Origin: Apostichopus japonicus
Taxonomy: Eukaryota > Echinodermata > Holothuroidea > Aspidochirotida > Stichopodidae
DNA length: 64,000 nt
NCBI RefSeq assembly: GCF_037975245.1
Contig: NC_092572.1
Coordinates: forward strand, 5,481,001-5,545,000
Direction: 5' to 3'
The notes beneath the pieces were generated by a model. It saw only the letters and a program-made list of their open reading frames with translations. It searched no databases and had not been told where the DNA came from. Positions 51,155 to 63,044 of this stretch are shown here, in pieces; the stretch's first letter is position 1, and every line of letters begins with the position of its first letter. The position numbers and the translations under genes are program-made.

Positions 51155-51535
51155 GTTACGAGTTATATAAATTCAGTGATCTGAACTTCTGAAGACCACG
51201 AATACTGATCATGTGTGTTATTCTTTTCAGCAATTATTACACGAAAGGTTCGCAATATTATTGGGCCTAATTAGTAATTAACATACATTGATCGTTGTCT
51301 TGTTGCCTGAATTGCTACCTGCTGGAAAAAAACCTTAATTATTGTACTCATAATGTCCTATTTTCAATAAAAGTCGAGTGACGGTTCGTCGAATAAGCCG
51401 CGATCGGGAAACGGCGTTTAACCGACCGGCAGGCGATACGGTGAAACGGTTAGCGAAATATCTGTTAGGTCACACCCTTACTTAAACACACACACAAAAA
51501 CGACCTTATTGAATGAAAATATACTAAAAACCATA

Positions 51536-54500
51536 TGGTCATTTTCACAATCAGTGGTGTAACTTCCAATATTGGCACTTATTGCTTTGTAACTCAGTGA
51601 CCAAATACCAGAATTCTTAGATTTTTTGCCATTTGACCATCCTAAGTGAAGTCTACCTTGGGTAGCTTAACGAACTTTCTCGGTTTCTTCAGGTTGATTT
51701 GGTGGCCATAAATATGCTTAAAATATGCTAGTTCAGCCGTACACTCTCAACTACCCTGTTTTTGTCAGAGCCTGTACTTATTGGTGGAAGGTATTTTCCA
51801 GTTCTTATTTGGTTGATATTATCAAAAAGTGTCCAAACTAAAATGCAATTGTGTTCCCCAGGTTTCCTTCCTTTCCTTCTCCAAGGAACGGTGGCTAGAT
51901 TTTGTCGTTTCGGAGGTGACATTTTCCGTTAACAATTGGTACCTAAGTTTGACTGCAACTAAGTTCTAGTTAAGCAGTGTAAATTTTGTTAAGTAAGGTT
52001 GCATTATTACAATAACTAATGTGTCTAATATCTGGGCCAAAAAATATTTTTCATTTGGAATTCTTAAAAAAATTGTGTTAATTTCAAATTTAATGTTAAC
52101 TTTTCCGTTAACTTTTCCGTCACCTCCGAAACAAAGCATTCTTCAGTCCAAGATTTATGTAAACAATAGTATAGCCATTTTGAACTTATTAAAATATACC
52201 TCACCCCCTAACGTAATATTTGAGTAAAAGTTGTGACAACATGACCAGCCGTTTTAATTTCTGGGAGATTCTTAACTTTCCGTTAACATGCGTCACCTCC
52301 GAAACACCTTGTCACCTCCGAAACAGGTTAGTTGGAAATTTGATCTCTACTGATCCAATAAACATCTTCCTTGGCTAAAACTCATATTACAGTAATTCTG
52401 TAGAGGTGTAGCAACCAGTATGATAATATCTTTTAAAAGGTCCTTTATTAATTATGTTAAATTTGAATTAAACTGTAAATTAATGTTTCGGAGGTGACAC
52501 AATATTGTTAACACTACATTTTTTACATTTCTGCTGTTTGTGTACCATCATATGCTAATGGATGAGTTGATCTACCTTAGAAAACACTGTAACAAACTGA
52601 ACAAAGTATTAATGAAACTCTCACATGCACAGTTGATGAATAAATTACAAATATGTGTTTTTTTGCCACTTTTTCCCCTTTCTGGACAAGAGATAGCGTA
52701 CCATTGCTTACATTAGTGCTATTAATAAACTTGAATGAAATGATCGATTAGCAATGAAGTGCTGTCCATAAAAGATCACAATCACCAAACATGCAGTTTT
52801 TAAAACTTTATTAACATGGGACAAATTTATCAGATATTAGCTCAATCTGCCTGTGGTCTTTGCTATCGTTTCGGAGGTGACATTGATTGTTAACATACAT
52901 ACTGAACTATCCCTTTGTTTGAGCATATTTCTGAAATATTCTACTAGTGCATACACTTGTGCTGCAGTTATATGTTACCTTCTGTGAGTTCTACAGTGCT
53001 GTTGAGTACATGTTCACAGGTTTAATTTTGCACCATGTTGACCTGTACCAGTATACACATTAATTTGCATGATTCCCACTATAACCACGGAGGGCTCTAC
53101 TATTTGGTCCAGGTAAATATCCTACAAAAGTTCAGAATATTTGTTCACAATATGTAGACCTGCTGCTGTAACATTTGAAGCAAAAAGAAAGAATCTTATT
53201 GCTTCTTTAATGAGCTGTTGTTATCACAGCACATTGTCTGAAAAGAGATTTCCCAAAAATACATAAAATTTGAACAGGGAATTCCCCTCCCTTTTCTTAA
53301 AGAGTGTGAAGAGTGAAGACTGGTGCAAAAGGAAACGTCTAATGCTGGTAATCTGACCTAGTTTCGATGAGGTGTAACAGAAGTGTTAGACACCACCATT
53401 GATCCCAGAAAATACACACACAGCTTGCTACCATCGTTAATAGACACTAGTGTACAGTCAGTACAGCTACAGCACAGCACATTGTACAAACGATACAGCG
53501 ATGGACATCTCAGGTCCAGCTAAAGATTAAGGTATCACGTTTCATTACTGTCTGCATTTTGTAGCGACACGAACAAAACGTCACTTGCAAGTAACAGAAA
53601 GTTACATTTTTCAGATGGCCGCACACGGTTTGGGGAGAGTCTTCAATGCCTTTAACAACCAATTACAAACAACTAACCTTTATAGAGTGAAAACTCATTT
53701 AACTCTAGATTGTTGCTCCAGATGGTCTCTTAGGCCTTGTTCACATTTAAGAATGCAACCTGGGCGATTATTGATATTAAGTCCGCAAGGAGGATAAACT
53801 AGTTAAGAACAAGAAGCATTCACATTTCAGAACGAGTAAGTTTTGTCTGTTTGTGAGATTAATATACTGCGCAGGCGTATAAAGGTCATATCAGCTGTTT
53901 ACATTCCCCGTGCTTTACCATTGTCTTATGTTCTGTACTAGTACGTACTACTCCGTACACCACTGCACGGCAACGTACAATCATCGCACATAAACAGTTA
54001 ACTCTATTCAAACAACTCCGTACTGGCATTACCATAACATTTTAACCCAGATTTGAATTTCTTCCAAACCCTTCAGTGGATGAGCAAACGATCTTGCTAG
54101 TCAGTGTTTTACTGCTTGATGTCGCATTTGAGGCTAATCTAACATCAAAGGCATTTAATGTTAAGGTCTACTGTATCTGTATACAGTAAGCTAGTAAGTG
54201 CAACTTCATTATAGGCCAGGCCAGACGTAACGGTTTTAGCCTTTTACTAACTTCCATAGCAACCGAACCCAAAATCATCCGTTTTGAAATAACCATCAAA
54301 TTACAGAGTTTGGCCTCTTCAAAAATCTGTCAGTACGGCGTACAATGAATTTAAGGTTATAACAGTAGATTTAAGTGGACTGTCATTTAGTTTGTTTTTG
54401 TCTCACAACCGTTACCGCGTCTTTTCTGCAGTGTTGGTCAAATTGGTTCAAAGAAAATGAAATGGGTTCACGAATAGCATCGTTTGGTAGTGTTTCTGTT

Positions 54501-56198
54501 AAGAAGGGCAACGCTCTGACAAACACATACATGTACGTACTACCCGCCCAATAGCAACTTGATATATCGAAAATCTCGGGTCACCATTAAGTCTCCGACC
54601 ATTCACATCACATTTACTGAGAATGCAGGATAAATTCTTAAGACTGCATGCCGACTTGAAGTATGAGTAAAGGAGTGTTCACACTAAGGGAATTAATTTC
54701 CCTTGAGGACTTGAAGTACGGGTGCATTCTTAAATGTGAACAAGGCCAAGCTGCTGTTAAATGATTTTAGCCCATCATTTATGCAGTTTTTGACAAGTGT
54801 TTACCTAACTTTTCACTAACACTTTGATAGAATGTGGTTAGGTCATGTTAATGAAGTGTTTTTTCCAGAATAATTGACTGAATGTCCTCTTCAAATTTGT
54901 AAAAGGTTACAGGAATGTGACAGTCTGTTTCACTGCCAAAAGGGTAACCAACATGTACTGTAACTAGCAGTCAGAATGGCTAATGGCTACGCAATGTTAA
55001 TCATTTCTTTGTGGTATAATATTTCATATGCAATTAGCCAAAACAGTGTGAATTTAACCAAATGGTTTTGAATGGATACAGTATTGTCTCCAAGTTATCA
55101 TGAATGGCAGCAAAAGCAGTCACAGCACTAGTATCATGAATGTCATTAAAATATTATCAACATATCCTTCTAATGTTTTTCATACTTTCCAAGGTAAGTT
55201 CTATGTGTTTTAGCATGAATCAAGCCTTCTGGGTTGTGTAAACGTTTAGCGTCACCTCCGAAACAAAAGAGACTGAAGGTATATACAATATGTTGTATGT
55301 GAGATAATTATTTGCAATATGAGTGCCACAGTAAGAGACTTCAGCCCAATGTTTACAATTGCTTTTTAAATGCCCTTATTTGCTTTACCTGACATTTACC
55401 TATTTTTTATAACATAAAACTATTGTATTCTGTGTTCTGTATTCTTTCACTTGTTTCACTAGTTGTACAGGTAGTTGATGTACATTCTCTGCTACTTGGC
55501 AGAGATATTTTTTATTTAAATCAGTGTTTGATTAAAGATGTTATGAATATTCATTGAGTTTAAGTGTTTAATTCTTTGTTAATTAGCAAAAAAGCCTTTA
55601 CAACAACTTGTAAACATTTTTGTCACCTCCGAAACACATGTAAAATGTTAACGTCACCTCCGAAACGCGTAAGTGGGAAAATTCCAACTTTTGCAAACCT
55701 GCATGGATTTTTGTGCAACTTGGATTGGATATTAGCCCTCTGTGAGGAGACATTATTTAGGGTGTTTGACTTGGCCTTATCTTTTTATTAAATAGTTTAA
55801 AGTTAAAATTAAGAAAAACAATCCTTGATTTCCAATAAATTTTCAGTTAACATGGAAATATCTGCAATAGTAATAAAAAATTTCTGCCAAATCCTTTTCA
55901 TTTTTAAGTAACATATAATGATAAGCATTTTAAAGTTTACTTGAAACAGAGTACTGTTTTAAGACTGTGTAAATATGGTTGCTTAAAAATATATCTTTTT
56001 GCTTAAAGTTTCCTAGAGTCATGCAGTCACCGAAAAATTACACCCATAAACGTATATATGTTTAAGCTCCGAAAAGTTGAAGTTACAAAAATTTGAACCC
56101 TTTAACATGTGATGTTAGTAAAAATTTTAATATATATGGTGTTTGAAATTTTGGCCCTGAGTGTACAAAAGTTACACCACTGATTGTGAAAATGACCA
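51536..56198. mobile_element. Element G: 4.7 kb TA-flanked element with iterated GTTTCGGAGGTGAC
   Basis: A perfect 30-bp inverted repeat (51536-51565; 56169-56198) starts TGGTCA and ends TGACCA. It is flanked by TA; the empty site is seen in A2 (accatatcgc near 19309). The 14-bp motif GTTTCGGAGGTGAC or its complement occurs nine times: 51907, 52119, 52292, 52311, 52485, 52868, 55251, 55622 and 55653. In most copies GTTAAC or GTAAAC lies a few bases away on a fixed side. No long ORF. I2 is inserted at 53731. Confidence 0.88.
53731..54748. mobile_element. Element I2, PIF/Harbinger-like, complete
   Basis: The ends GGCCTTGTTCACATTTAAGA and its complement (to about 54748) form an imperfect inverted repeat of about 30 bp. 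TTA precedes the left end, and I1 has TTA after its right end, both fitting the 3-bp TWA target of PIF/Harbinger transposons. About 1.0 kb, non-coding, inserted in G. Confidence 0.75.
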
Positions 56199-58010
56199 TA
56201 TCGCAAAATCACAAAATCGCTTATAACTCGAAAACGGAAGGAGATATCGGCTTTTGTCGGCTGTAGAGAGATTTTCTAAACTGAATTTTGATGCGCTCTA
56301 TCCACCTGTGTCATTTATGAGCTTCTCTGACGTAAGCTGCAGTACGTAATTTCGCTATACCAGTTCCGCAAAATTTATTTATTTACTGTACGCAATAAGC
56401 ATCGTTCGTTGTTTTCTTTCACAACGAATATTCAAAGTTGTGCTCCACACGCTTCACAGATATTGTTTTATGTCGTTCATTTTCAATTCTACTTTAAAGT
56501 TACCTTGTTCGAACGATGCATTGCACGCCTTATCAAACATTCCCGATTAGTAAAACTAAGGAAGGATATTTAAATATATATGATTTTATGAGCTGTTCCA
56601 CTTGAAAAATGATGATAAAACCGAAAACAAAACATTTACTTCTCATGTGACGCATACCGGGAGACTCATAAAAACACCCCCTTCTCATTAAATTAAATTT
56701 ACATGCCGTCGGGCCAGTTGAAAGCCCTCCCCAGTAATGTTTGATCAGCTCTCCCCAATATACAATACTCAAATAAGCAATGAAAATAATATATTCATTT
56801 TCCCCAGATTCTCCCCAACGGTGGGCCCCAAGCCACTGCTTTATTTTTTTAGTAGTCATGGAAACAATTGTTTGCAACTCTCTTGCTGGCCAGGTGTTTT
56901 CAAGTTTTATTAATAGCACGACTTCTGATTGGTTCATTCAAGATAAACTTTTTATCCCTGCTGGATTGTTCTACTTATATATATGAATGAATATTTGGTT
57001 TTCAGTTAACTTAGTTACAGGTTACATCCAGTCCATTACGAACAGTAGGGCTAAAAAAATGTTTGCTTCTAGAGGCAGCCAGCCAAAGGTTCTGCAGTGC
57101 TAAACCCCCACGAAGATAAATACTATGCTAAATAACAGATGGTAGGCGTGAATTTGACAAAACCAGGTTTCTGATTGGACTAAGCCTCTCAAAAAGTTTT
57201 GTCGCTGGGGATATCCAGGGTAGGGAATTCACATGTAAGCAGCATACTGTAGGTGACCCAGACCCAGGCTGCGACCTTAATTACCAGGGCAGTCCATCTG
57301 CACTGCGGGCAACTTTGGGTTAGGGGGGGGGGGGGAAATAACAATAACGTCCCAAAAAAAAAAGATATTTTGGACGGAATGCGCTCTCAGAAAAGTTTGA
57401 AAGTGAGCGCGGTTCGTAGTAAACGGTACTGTAGTTCGTCAGTAACACAGGAATTTATTGGAAATAAAAATCTCTTTGATATCCAGCTACGACTGTTTCA
57501 TTGTGGATATTTTGTTTCTTTATTTCTTGTTTTTCTGACGCTGCGTTCCTTGGTGAGTTAACTTAAACTTATCTTAGTTAAATACTAGCCTATAACTTAA
57601 GAGTCGTAGAATGTGCTTATTACGATCCATCAAGACTAGTTTTTATTATCATAGCCAAATCATTTTTCAAACACCTTGTACAGTACTTACTCTATCTACA
57701 ATCAAACTTTTCTAACGTTGTAATATTCCTCGGCAACTTCTGGTAGAGTCTGAAAACGGCTGTAGTAAAACTAAGGATTCAACGCAAGTCACAACCTTGA
57801 TATGTCTAGAATTGCCTTTGCGGTTTTTGATCGCGATAACTTTCGTGGAAATTTTGTTGAAATTTCGTTGACAACCGTGCCCGCAGTAGTCTAAATTTTG
57901 TCAACAAAATTATTCTTTTTTAACCGATTTTCAACTTTTTTTATCGATTTTCAACGTTTGTTATCGATCGTTGATTTTTCTTCAACGGGAGTTAAGCGAA
58001 ATCAGTACTG

Positions 58011-59513
58011 TATTTGCGCGGCCTCACGATCTGGGATTTGATCCGGGTCTTCTGGCAGCTGCTGGTGATGTCGCATAAGGACTTCAGCTGCCAGAAGGAA
58101 GGTTGACGCGAATTTCATCCCGACTCGGGACGACTGGTCAAGCTCGAACAGCGTATTCTCGAGTCGCTTACGGTGTGGATCCTTAAAATTTCCACCTGTT
58201 AAACCTTGCTCCGCCTGAAGGCGGTCAGTCTCGTCCCGCGGGATCGAAGGCGGGTGAAAGAGGTTCTTCCATGTATCCTCCGGCACACGGAGTGCTTTGT
58301 CCTGCTTTGCAGGAAAGGCTGTCCACCTCCGTTGCTTCTGTAGAAATTCGACCCGTTCGAAGCAGAGCGGGTCTACAGGGATGGAGGTGGAATCGTCTTC
58401 CGACGCCTCGTTAGTCGAGCGCAGTTTCAACGATGACTTTGGGGCCGAGGGTCCCGCTGGGGAGTCCTTGAACCCCAACTGTTGCTTAAAGATGTTCGCC
58501 ACTTTCGCCATGAGGTCGGGTGGCAGGGTAGTGCCCCGCGGTTCCACCTCCTCTTTCGATTCTGACTCGGGGTACCGGTCGCCCTCGAAGTCTTCGAGGC
58601 GGTCCCCGAATTCCGAAAATGTTTCGAAGGCTTGAACCTCCAAAGCATCTGGGTCCGGTGCGATAGAGGATAGATTCCTCGGGACCCGTGGAGGCACGGT
58701 GCCTAATTGGTTGGGGTATTCCCGAACTGCCGGAGGAATATCGGCTACCGATTCCGCCCGGTCTGGGACCGGTTGTATCGTCGCGGGGGTCAAGTGTTGG
58801 ACAAGCGGCGATAGGACTGAGGTGAGCTGCGAAAGTAGCCACGCACAGTCGGCGGAAGGAGGTCCTGTGGGCGGAGGCGGTGCCTCCGTAGACCTGCGAC
58901 GTCTCTTTCTTCTAAAGCCCGTGTCCGAGTCCGGTGAAGACTCATCGGGGACTGAGGACGGACGACGCACCGGCGAGCGGCTACGTGTCCCCGGCTCCTT
59001 AGAAACTGACGCAGACCTGACTGTCTGGTCTTGAGGGTCGGAGGGCACAACAGAGGCTCCCGCAGTGGGAGCGGCCCTACCCGTAGCAACCGATTTAGCT
59101 TTCGGTGCCTTCCCCTTGACTCTGTTATAGGTCTTAGGCTTGACCTTAGCCTTAGGGTTCAAGAGATTCTCTGATCTCGGGGTTGTCTCCGGATCGGTGG
59201 TCCGAGGGGTTCGCTGTGTAACCTCCAGAGGTTTGTCAAGGACCATGGACTGCGGAGCAGCCTGGTCGGGAGCCGGAGTTGGCGACAAGGGCGGAAGGTG
59301 GCCCAGCTGGAGCTGCAGGCGTTGACGCTTAGCCTCCAGCCAGGCTTCCGTCTCTTTCCAGTTCGCCTGCGTGAAGGTCACGCAGATCGAACAGGGGTCC
59401 CGCCGAGAGCAAGATCTGCACTGCGGGCATAGTGCGTGCTCGTCCCAGGCACGCCCGGGACGAAAAAGTGAGCACGTTGCACATTTGATTGAAGTCCTCC
59501 CGTCCTTAGACAT
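58011..59513 (-). CDS. DIRS gag, N-terminal part
   Basis: ATG at 59513 follows a short leader. 501 codons belong to gag before the A5 junction; the last two codons of the apparent ORF (to the stop at 58004) are A5 sequence. The N-terminus has a cysteine/histidine cluster (CATCSLF, then H-A-L-C-PQC, CSRRDPCSIC) typical of Gag-like proteins of DIRS elements, probably zinc-binding. The middle is proline- and serine-rich with basic patches (RRKRRRRSTEAPP). A more ordered region (LCFERVEFLQKQRRWTAFPA) follows. Together with 40955-41464 it makes a protein of about 670 residues that packages the element RNA. Confidence 0.85.
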
Positions 59514-60059
59514 CCTGAAATCCTATACTGTAGGAGGAGAATAAGTCAGGAGAAAAAAATAATACGAAAACCGCGAAAAGAGCGGTTTAAAAACGAGACC
59601 TAAACACAGAGTTTTCTGAAATAAAACAAGAATGTGAAGGTTGAAACTCCCCAAAGGGAGCTCCCGGGGGGCTGTAAAATCCCCCCCAAGTACTTTCCGT
59701 GGAACTCCAAGAGTAAAGAGAACACGGGAAAAAAGAACCTAGACAAGTAAAAATCAACGAAAATTACGTGAATAGGACTTAGCGGTACCACACGTAAGTG
59801 CAGTGTACAGGTGTCTCGCACAACCAGTACACGTGTGAGGTACCGTAATGCAAAAATGAGGCGAGATCCTAATTGTTAAAGAGGCAGAAAAACTGCCGAA
59901 AACAAGAGGATACTTAGCAAAACTTGGGGAATCCTGTAGAAAACTTTGTCAGGAACCTTCGTCGTTCAAGAGAAGTCGGATTCCAGCAAGTAAACTCAGT
60001 TTGGCGTTAGAGAAAACGGAGCTCGAAAGACACGCGTTTTCCTTCGGAATGGTAAATTC
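59514..60059 (-). other. DIRS 5' untranslated region
   Basis: Sequence between the left arm and the gag start. It has short stop-filled frames and no recognised motif, and is presumably the promoter and leader region. Confidence 0.5.
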
Positions 60060-60189
60060 GGAAGGGGGAGAGGGTGCGCGGTGACCTATGGGAGAGGTCA
60101 CCGGGGGCGCAGTGCTAAAATTATACCAGTGGCGTCTAGGTAGACTAGGAAATGTGCGTAAGTGTTGTAAGAGAGGAGTGAAGTAAATA
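60060..60189 (-). repeat. DIRS left terminal repeat
   Basis: In complement it starts ATTTACTTCACTCCTCTCTT and continues through cctagtctacctagacgcca to the cttccg near 60060. It is inverted relative to the right arm from 32520. It carries the hairpin-like GGTGACCTATGGGAGAGGTCACC (60081-60103). Confidence 0.8.
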
Positions 60190-60372
60190 TTTCCAATTTC
60201 AACACAATTGTCACATTTCCCTTGACCCTGCCCACATATCCCGATAAATACAACAGTAAGTGTTGGAACTGGAAGACATGTCAGACGTGACAACCCAATG
60301 ACTATGTGAGGAGAGAATCCACGTGCAAATTTCAATTGGGGCATGGACGTCGCTTAGGCAGAGTTTTTTGGG

Positions 60373-61327
60373 GCAGAGATGTGTTCATACCCTCCAAACC
60401 ACTTTAAATGTAATACGAATAGGAAATGTATGTATGCTCGAGCGAAACAAAACATCGTGTAAGTATTACTTACGGTAGCGCACACTGTCACTTATGTTTG
60501 CACAGTGTGAAAGTACCGTTTGCGGCCATACGTGAAGTTGGGCTAGAATACGATTCCTCCTTAAGCCCAAACCACGAGGCATGCATGTGAATAAACGCAA
60601 TAGGCATTGCATGTAGTGAGAAAATTGTTCGAGCTAGACTAACTACTCGATTGAGTTCAAATGCGGTTGTATTTCAAGCTCAGTGAAACCTTTCTGTTGG
60701 ATTTAATGACGCACGGAACAAGGAACATTTATGTTTTACAGTAGGCCTAGTGCATACAAGCGAATCTACAAGTTTTGTTTAGAACTTTGGATTTTCTTTC
60801 GGATGTTATACTAAACTACGTTTGAGACTATCATCGCTATTGTTATTGTGCCAGTTTGACTGGTAAGTGAGCACAGTCATACATCACTCTGTATCAAACC
60901 CGCCAAAAACGTGATCTTGAGATTTACGTTACTTTGGGTCAGCTTGCGAGTTACTTCTTCAGATATTGGGAAATCGTTGCGAAATCGCCGCAAATTTCGT
61001 AAAAAAAAACTTGTAAACACGTGGTGAAGAAATCAAGAAACACCATTATATTCATTATCTATTTATGTCTTGAACATTACGCCGGAAAATAACAGTTATG
61101 CTGACACGAAATGCACGTACAGCTCCGTACTGAACAGTTCACAACAGAAAAGATCATCACAATGACGTCATTCACTGACCTGAGGGCTGTTCAAGGTCGT
61201 TGCAGTGTTTGCAAATTCCTATATTACGGAGACGACAAAACGATGTTTCAATTCCCTTTATTATAACTTTCCGGTGTGCTATTTGGAAAATTGAAAAATA
61301 TGTTACTTGGTAACATATAAACTACAT
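60373..61327. other. Unassigned DNA
   Basis: No repeat partner, inverted end or convincing ORF seen. Confidence 0.35.
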
Positions 61328-63036
61328 TAGGCTTGCACGGTAAACCGGTTTTAGTACCGAAACCGGTTTTTTCCGACCGAATTTCGGTACTATTTTTTAT
61401 TTTAAGAAAACCGAAAAACCGAAAAAAACCGAAAAACCGAAATGTGAATTGCAAATACTGGAAAAAAACAAAGTTTATTGACTTTGGTTTCTCCTATTTA
61501 CTGTTCTTTTTGCATTATGAAAGTAAATTGCAACAAGAGAAAGCTTTTCTGATAGACGACATTGTCAGCTACGATCGGCACATGCCATAACCAGTGCTTG
61601 AGGGTGGATAGCTAGGCCTAACATTAGGCTATGCAGCCCTTATATGCGTGCATCAGTTAGGTACCTTGTAGTATTGAACTGACCTTGGTGGCCAACGTTA
61701 GTAGTTGTTAGAAGTGCACACTCGAAAGACGAGATGCAGTTCAAAATAAATTGTTATATCCAATGTGTTTGTCCTCTTTGTGTTGTTCTTATTATTTAAC
61801 TTCAATTTAATAGTAGAGGATACGGAGAAAATCTTTTCAAACACATTGATCACAGTTCGTGTTCAAAAAACGAACGTTAAAACTTGAAAGGTATATTGCG
61901 CAATACACAATACCATATGACACAGTACAGGGGGGGGGGGGGGGGGCTCTGTGAGTTTAACAACTAAGATGCAACAAGTAACATTAGAACAATCACGGGG
62001 GGGGCTCTGAGTTTAACAACTAAGATGCAACAAGTAACATTAGAACAATCACGGGGGGGGGGGGGGGCTCTGAGTTTAACAACTAAGATGCAACAAGTAA
62101 CGTTAGAACAATCACAAGAGACACCTGGCGTCAGGCTTTGAGTCAAGGAATATTAAAGGAGTAAAAATGTTGCATACATGGCTGGAAATTACAGATGTTG
62201 CTATTGGGAAAATTCTCCTTTGTACGCTAATAGATTTTATTTTATTTGTAAGTTTCCTTTAAACATTTCTTCTTATCAGTTATCAGACAAGTGCGTCTCT
62301 CAGTTGGTTTTTCGTTAACGTTGAAGAACACATGTTTCCAACTTAAACGTTAACAATTTATATTCTTTGCCGACCTAATCCCCGCTTTTGCCAGCGATAT
62401 TTTTCAACTTGTACTTGAAAGTGTAGACGGTAAATTCTCTTCACTCCTTGAAGAGAAATTTATTTTACCGCCAAGATACCACCCGGGAACTAGGCTAGAG
62501 CCTCGTGCAATTTGGTACTGTACCTTCATTGGACCAATCATATTGTAAGGCATTTTTTTTTTACGATCTCAAATTGGTCATAATGGGGTTTACGCTCGGC
62601 CCTCATCTCCGAAAATATAACATATAATTTAACATGACCGTGACATTTTTTTCTAAACACGAATTTGAACTTCGTGAAGTACAGTAAACACAAGACAAAC
62701 GATACGTGTACGTGATGTTAAAACTTTAAGAAAAAATTTCACTAACACATTTCTTTTCGACATATTTACTTCAGTTTAGTTAACGTGGGTTATAAAATGA
62801 GAGTCATGAAGGCAGTAACATTTCTTGAATTTATTCTTCTTATTTTTAACAATTTACTGCAAACGAACAGACTTGAACCCGCTGTTGGTAAAGCTTAAAA
62901 AATACGCATCTTAGCGATCGAGATTTTGATGTTTTCAATGCAATTCGGGAGGGGGAAAAAACCGGTTTTTGAGCCAGATTCGGTTTTTTGCTATAGAAAA
63001 ACCGGTTTTAAGTTTTCACGAAACCGTGCAAGCTTA
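61328..63036. mobile_element. hAT-type non-autonomous element 2
   Basis: The ends TAGGCTTGCACGG and CCGTGCAAGCTTA are inverted and flanked by the exact 8-bp duplication AACTACAT (61320-61327; 63037-63044). Both arms contain AACCGGTTTT and CCGAAAAACCGAA arrays. 1709 bp, no transposase. A G-rich minisatellite lies at 61930-62115. Confidence 0.9.
61930..62115. repeat. Minisatellite of about 62-70 bp units with G runs
   Basis: Three units of ctctgagtttaacaactaag ... gaacaatcac are separated by runs of 8-17 G. Confidence 0.9.
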
Positions 63037-63044
63037 AACTACAT

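Larger units (their letters stand above)
41467..58010 (+). mobile_element. Element A5 inserted in DIRS gag, enlarged by nested inserts
   Basis: The ends CAGTACTGATTTCGCTTAAC (41467) and its complement (to 58010) are flanked by TA at 41465-41466 and 58011-58012. The orientation is that of A2. Removing B2, the hAT element and G leaves about 3.8 kb, collinear with A2: 41467-41906, 48207-49329, 51163-51533 and 56201-58010. The core shared with B and D is shortened here (48903-49110). Confidence 0.9.
32468..60189 (-). mobile_element. DIRS-type retrotransposon, complete but interrupted
   Basis: The terminal arms are inverted: the left arm (5', 60060-60189 on the minus strand) and the right arm (32468-32634) share the block from CTACAACACTTACGCACATT or its variant through the cttccg near 60060 and 32632. 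The internal complementary region at 37955-38053 contains the outer edges of both arms joined head to head, which is diagnostic of DIRS1-type elements that replicate through circles. Genes run gag, RT/RNase H, tyrosine recombinase. Subtracting A3/A4 (4.8 kb) and A5 (16.5 kb) leaves about 6.4 kb, a normal size. No target duplication is seen, as expected for tyrosine-recombinase integration. Confidence 0.88.
29404..60372. mobile_element. Element F, outermost nested element, split by the DIRS
   Basis: Inverted matches flank the whole DIRS block: TGGGCAGGGTCAAG (29535-29548) with CTTGACCCTGCCCA (60221-60234), and CCCAATTGAAATTTGC (29451-29466) with its complement (60325-60340), both perfect. TGCCCCAA lies further out on each side. 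If these are F's terminal arms, F is about 3.2 kb, or 2.4 kb without the TTAA element. Its interior holds eight copies of GTAACGGAGGGAC (29551, 29731, 29918, 29941, 31937 inverted, 31952, 32118, 32133). There is no long ORF, and exact termini and target duplication are uncertain. Confidence 0.6.

Noticed and set aside
51536-56198. G as a captured gene cluster, given its 4.7 kb length
   Set aside because: No ORF above 134 codons and none with a domain; inverted termini and empty site show it is a transposon.
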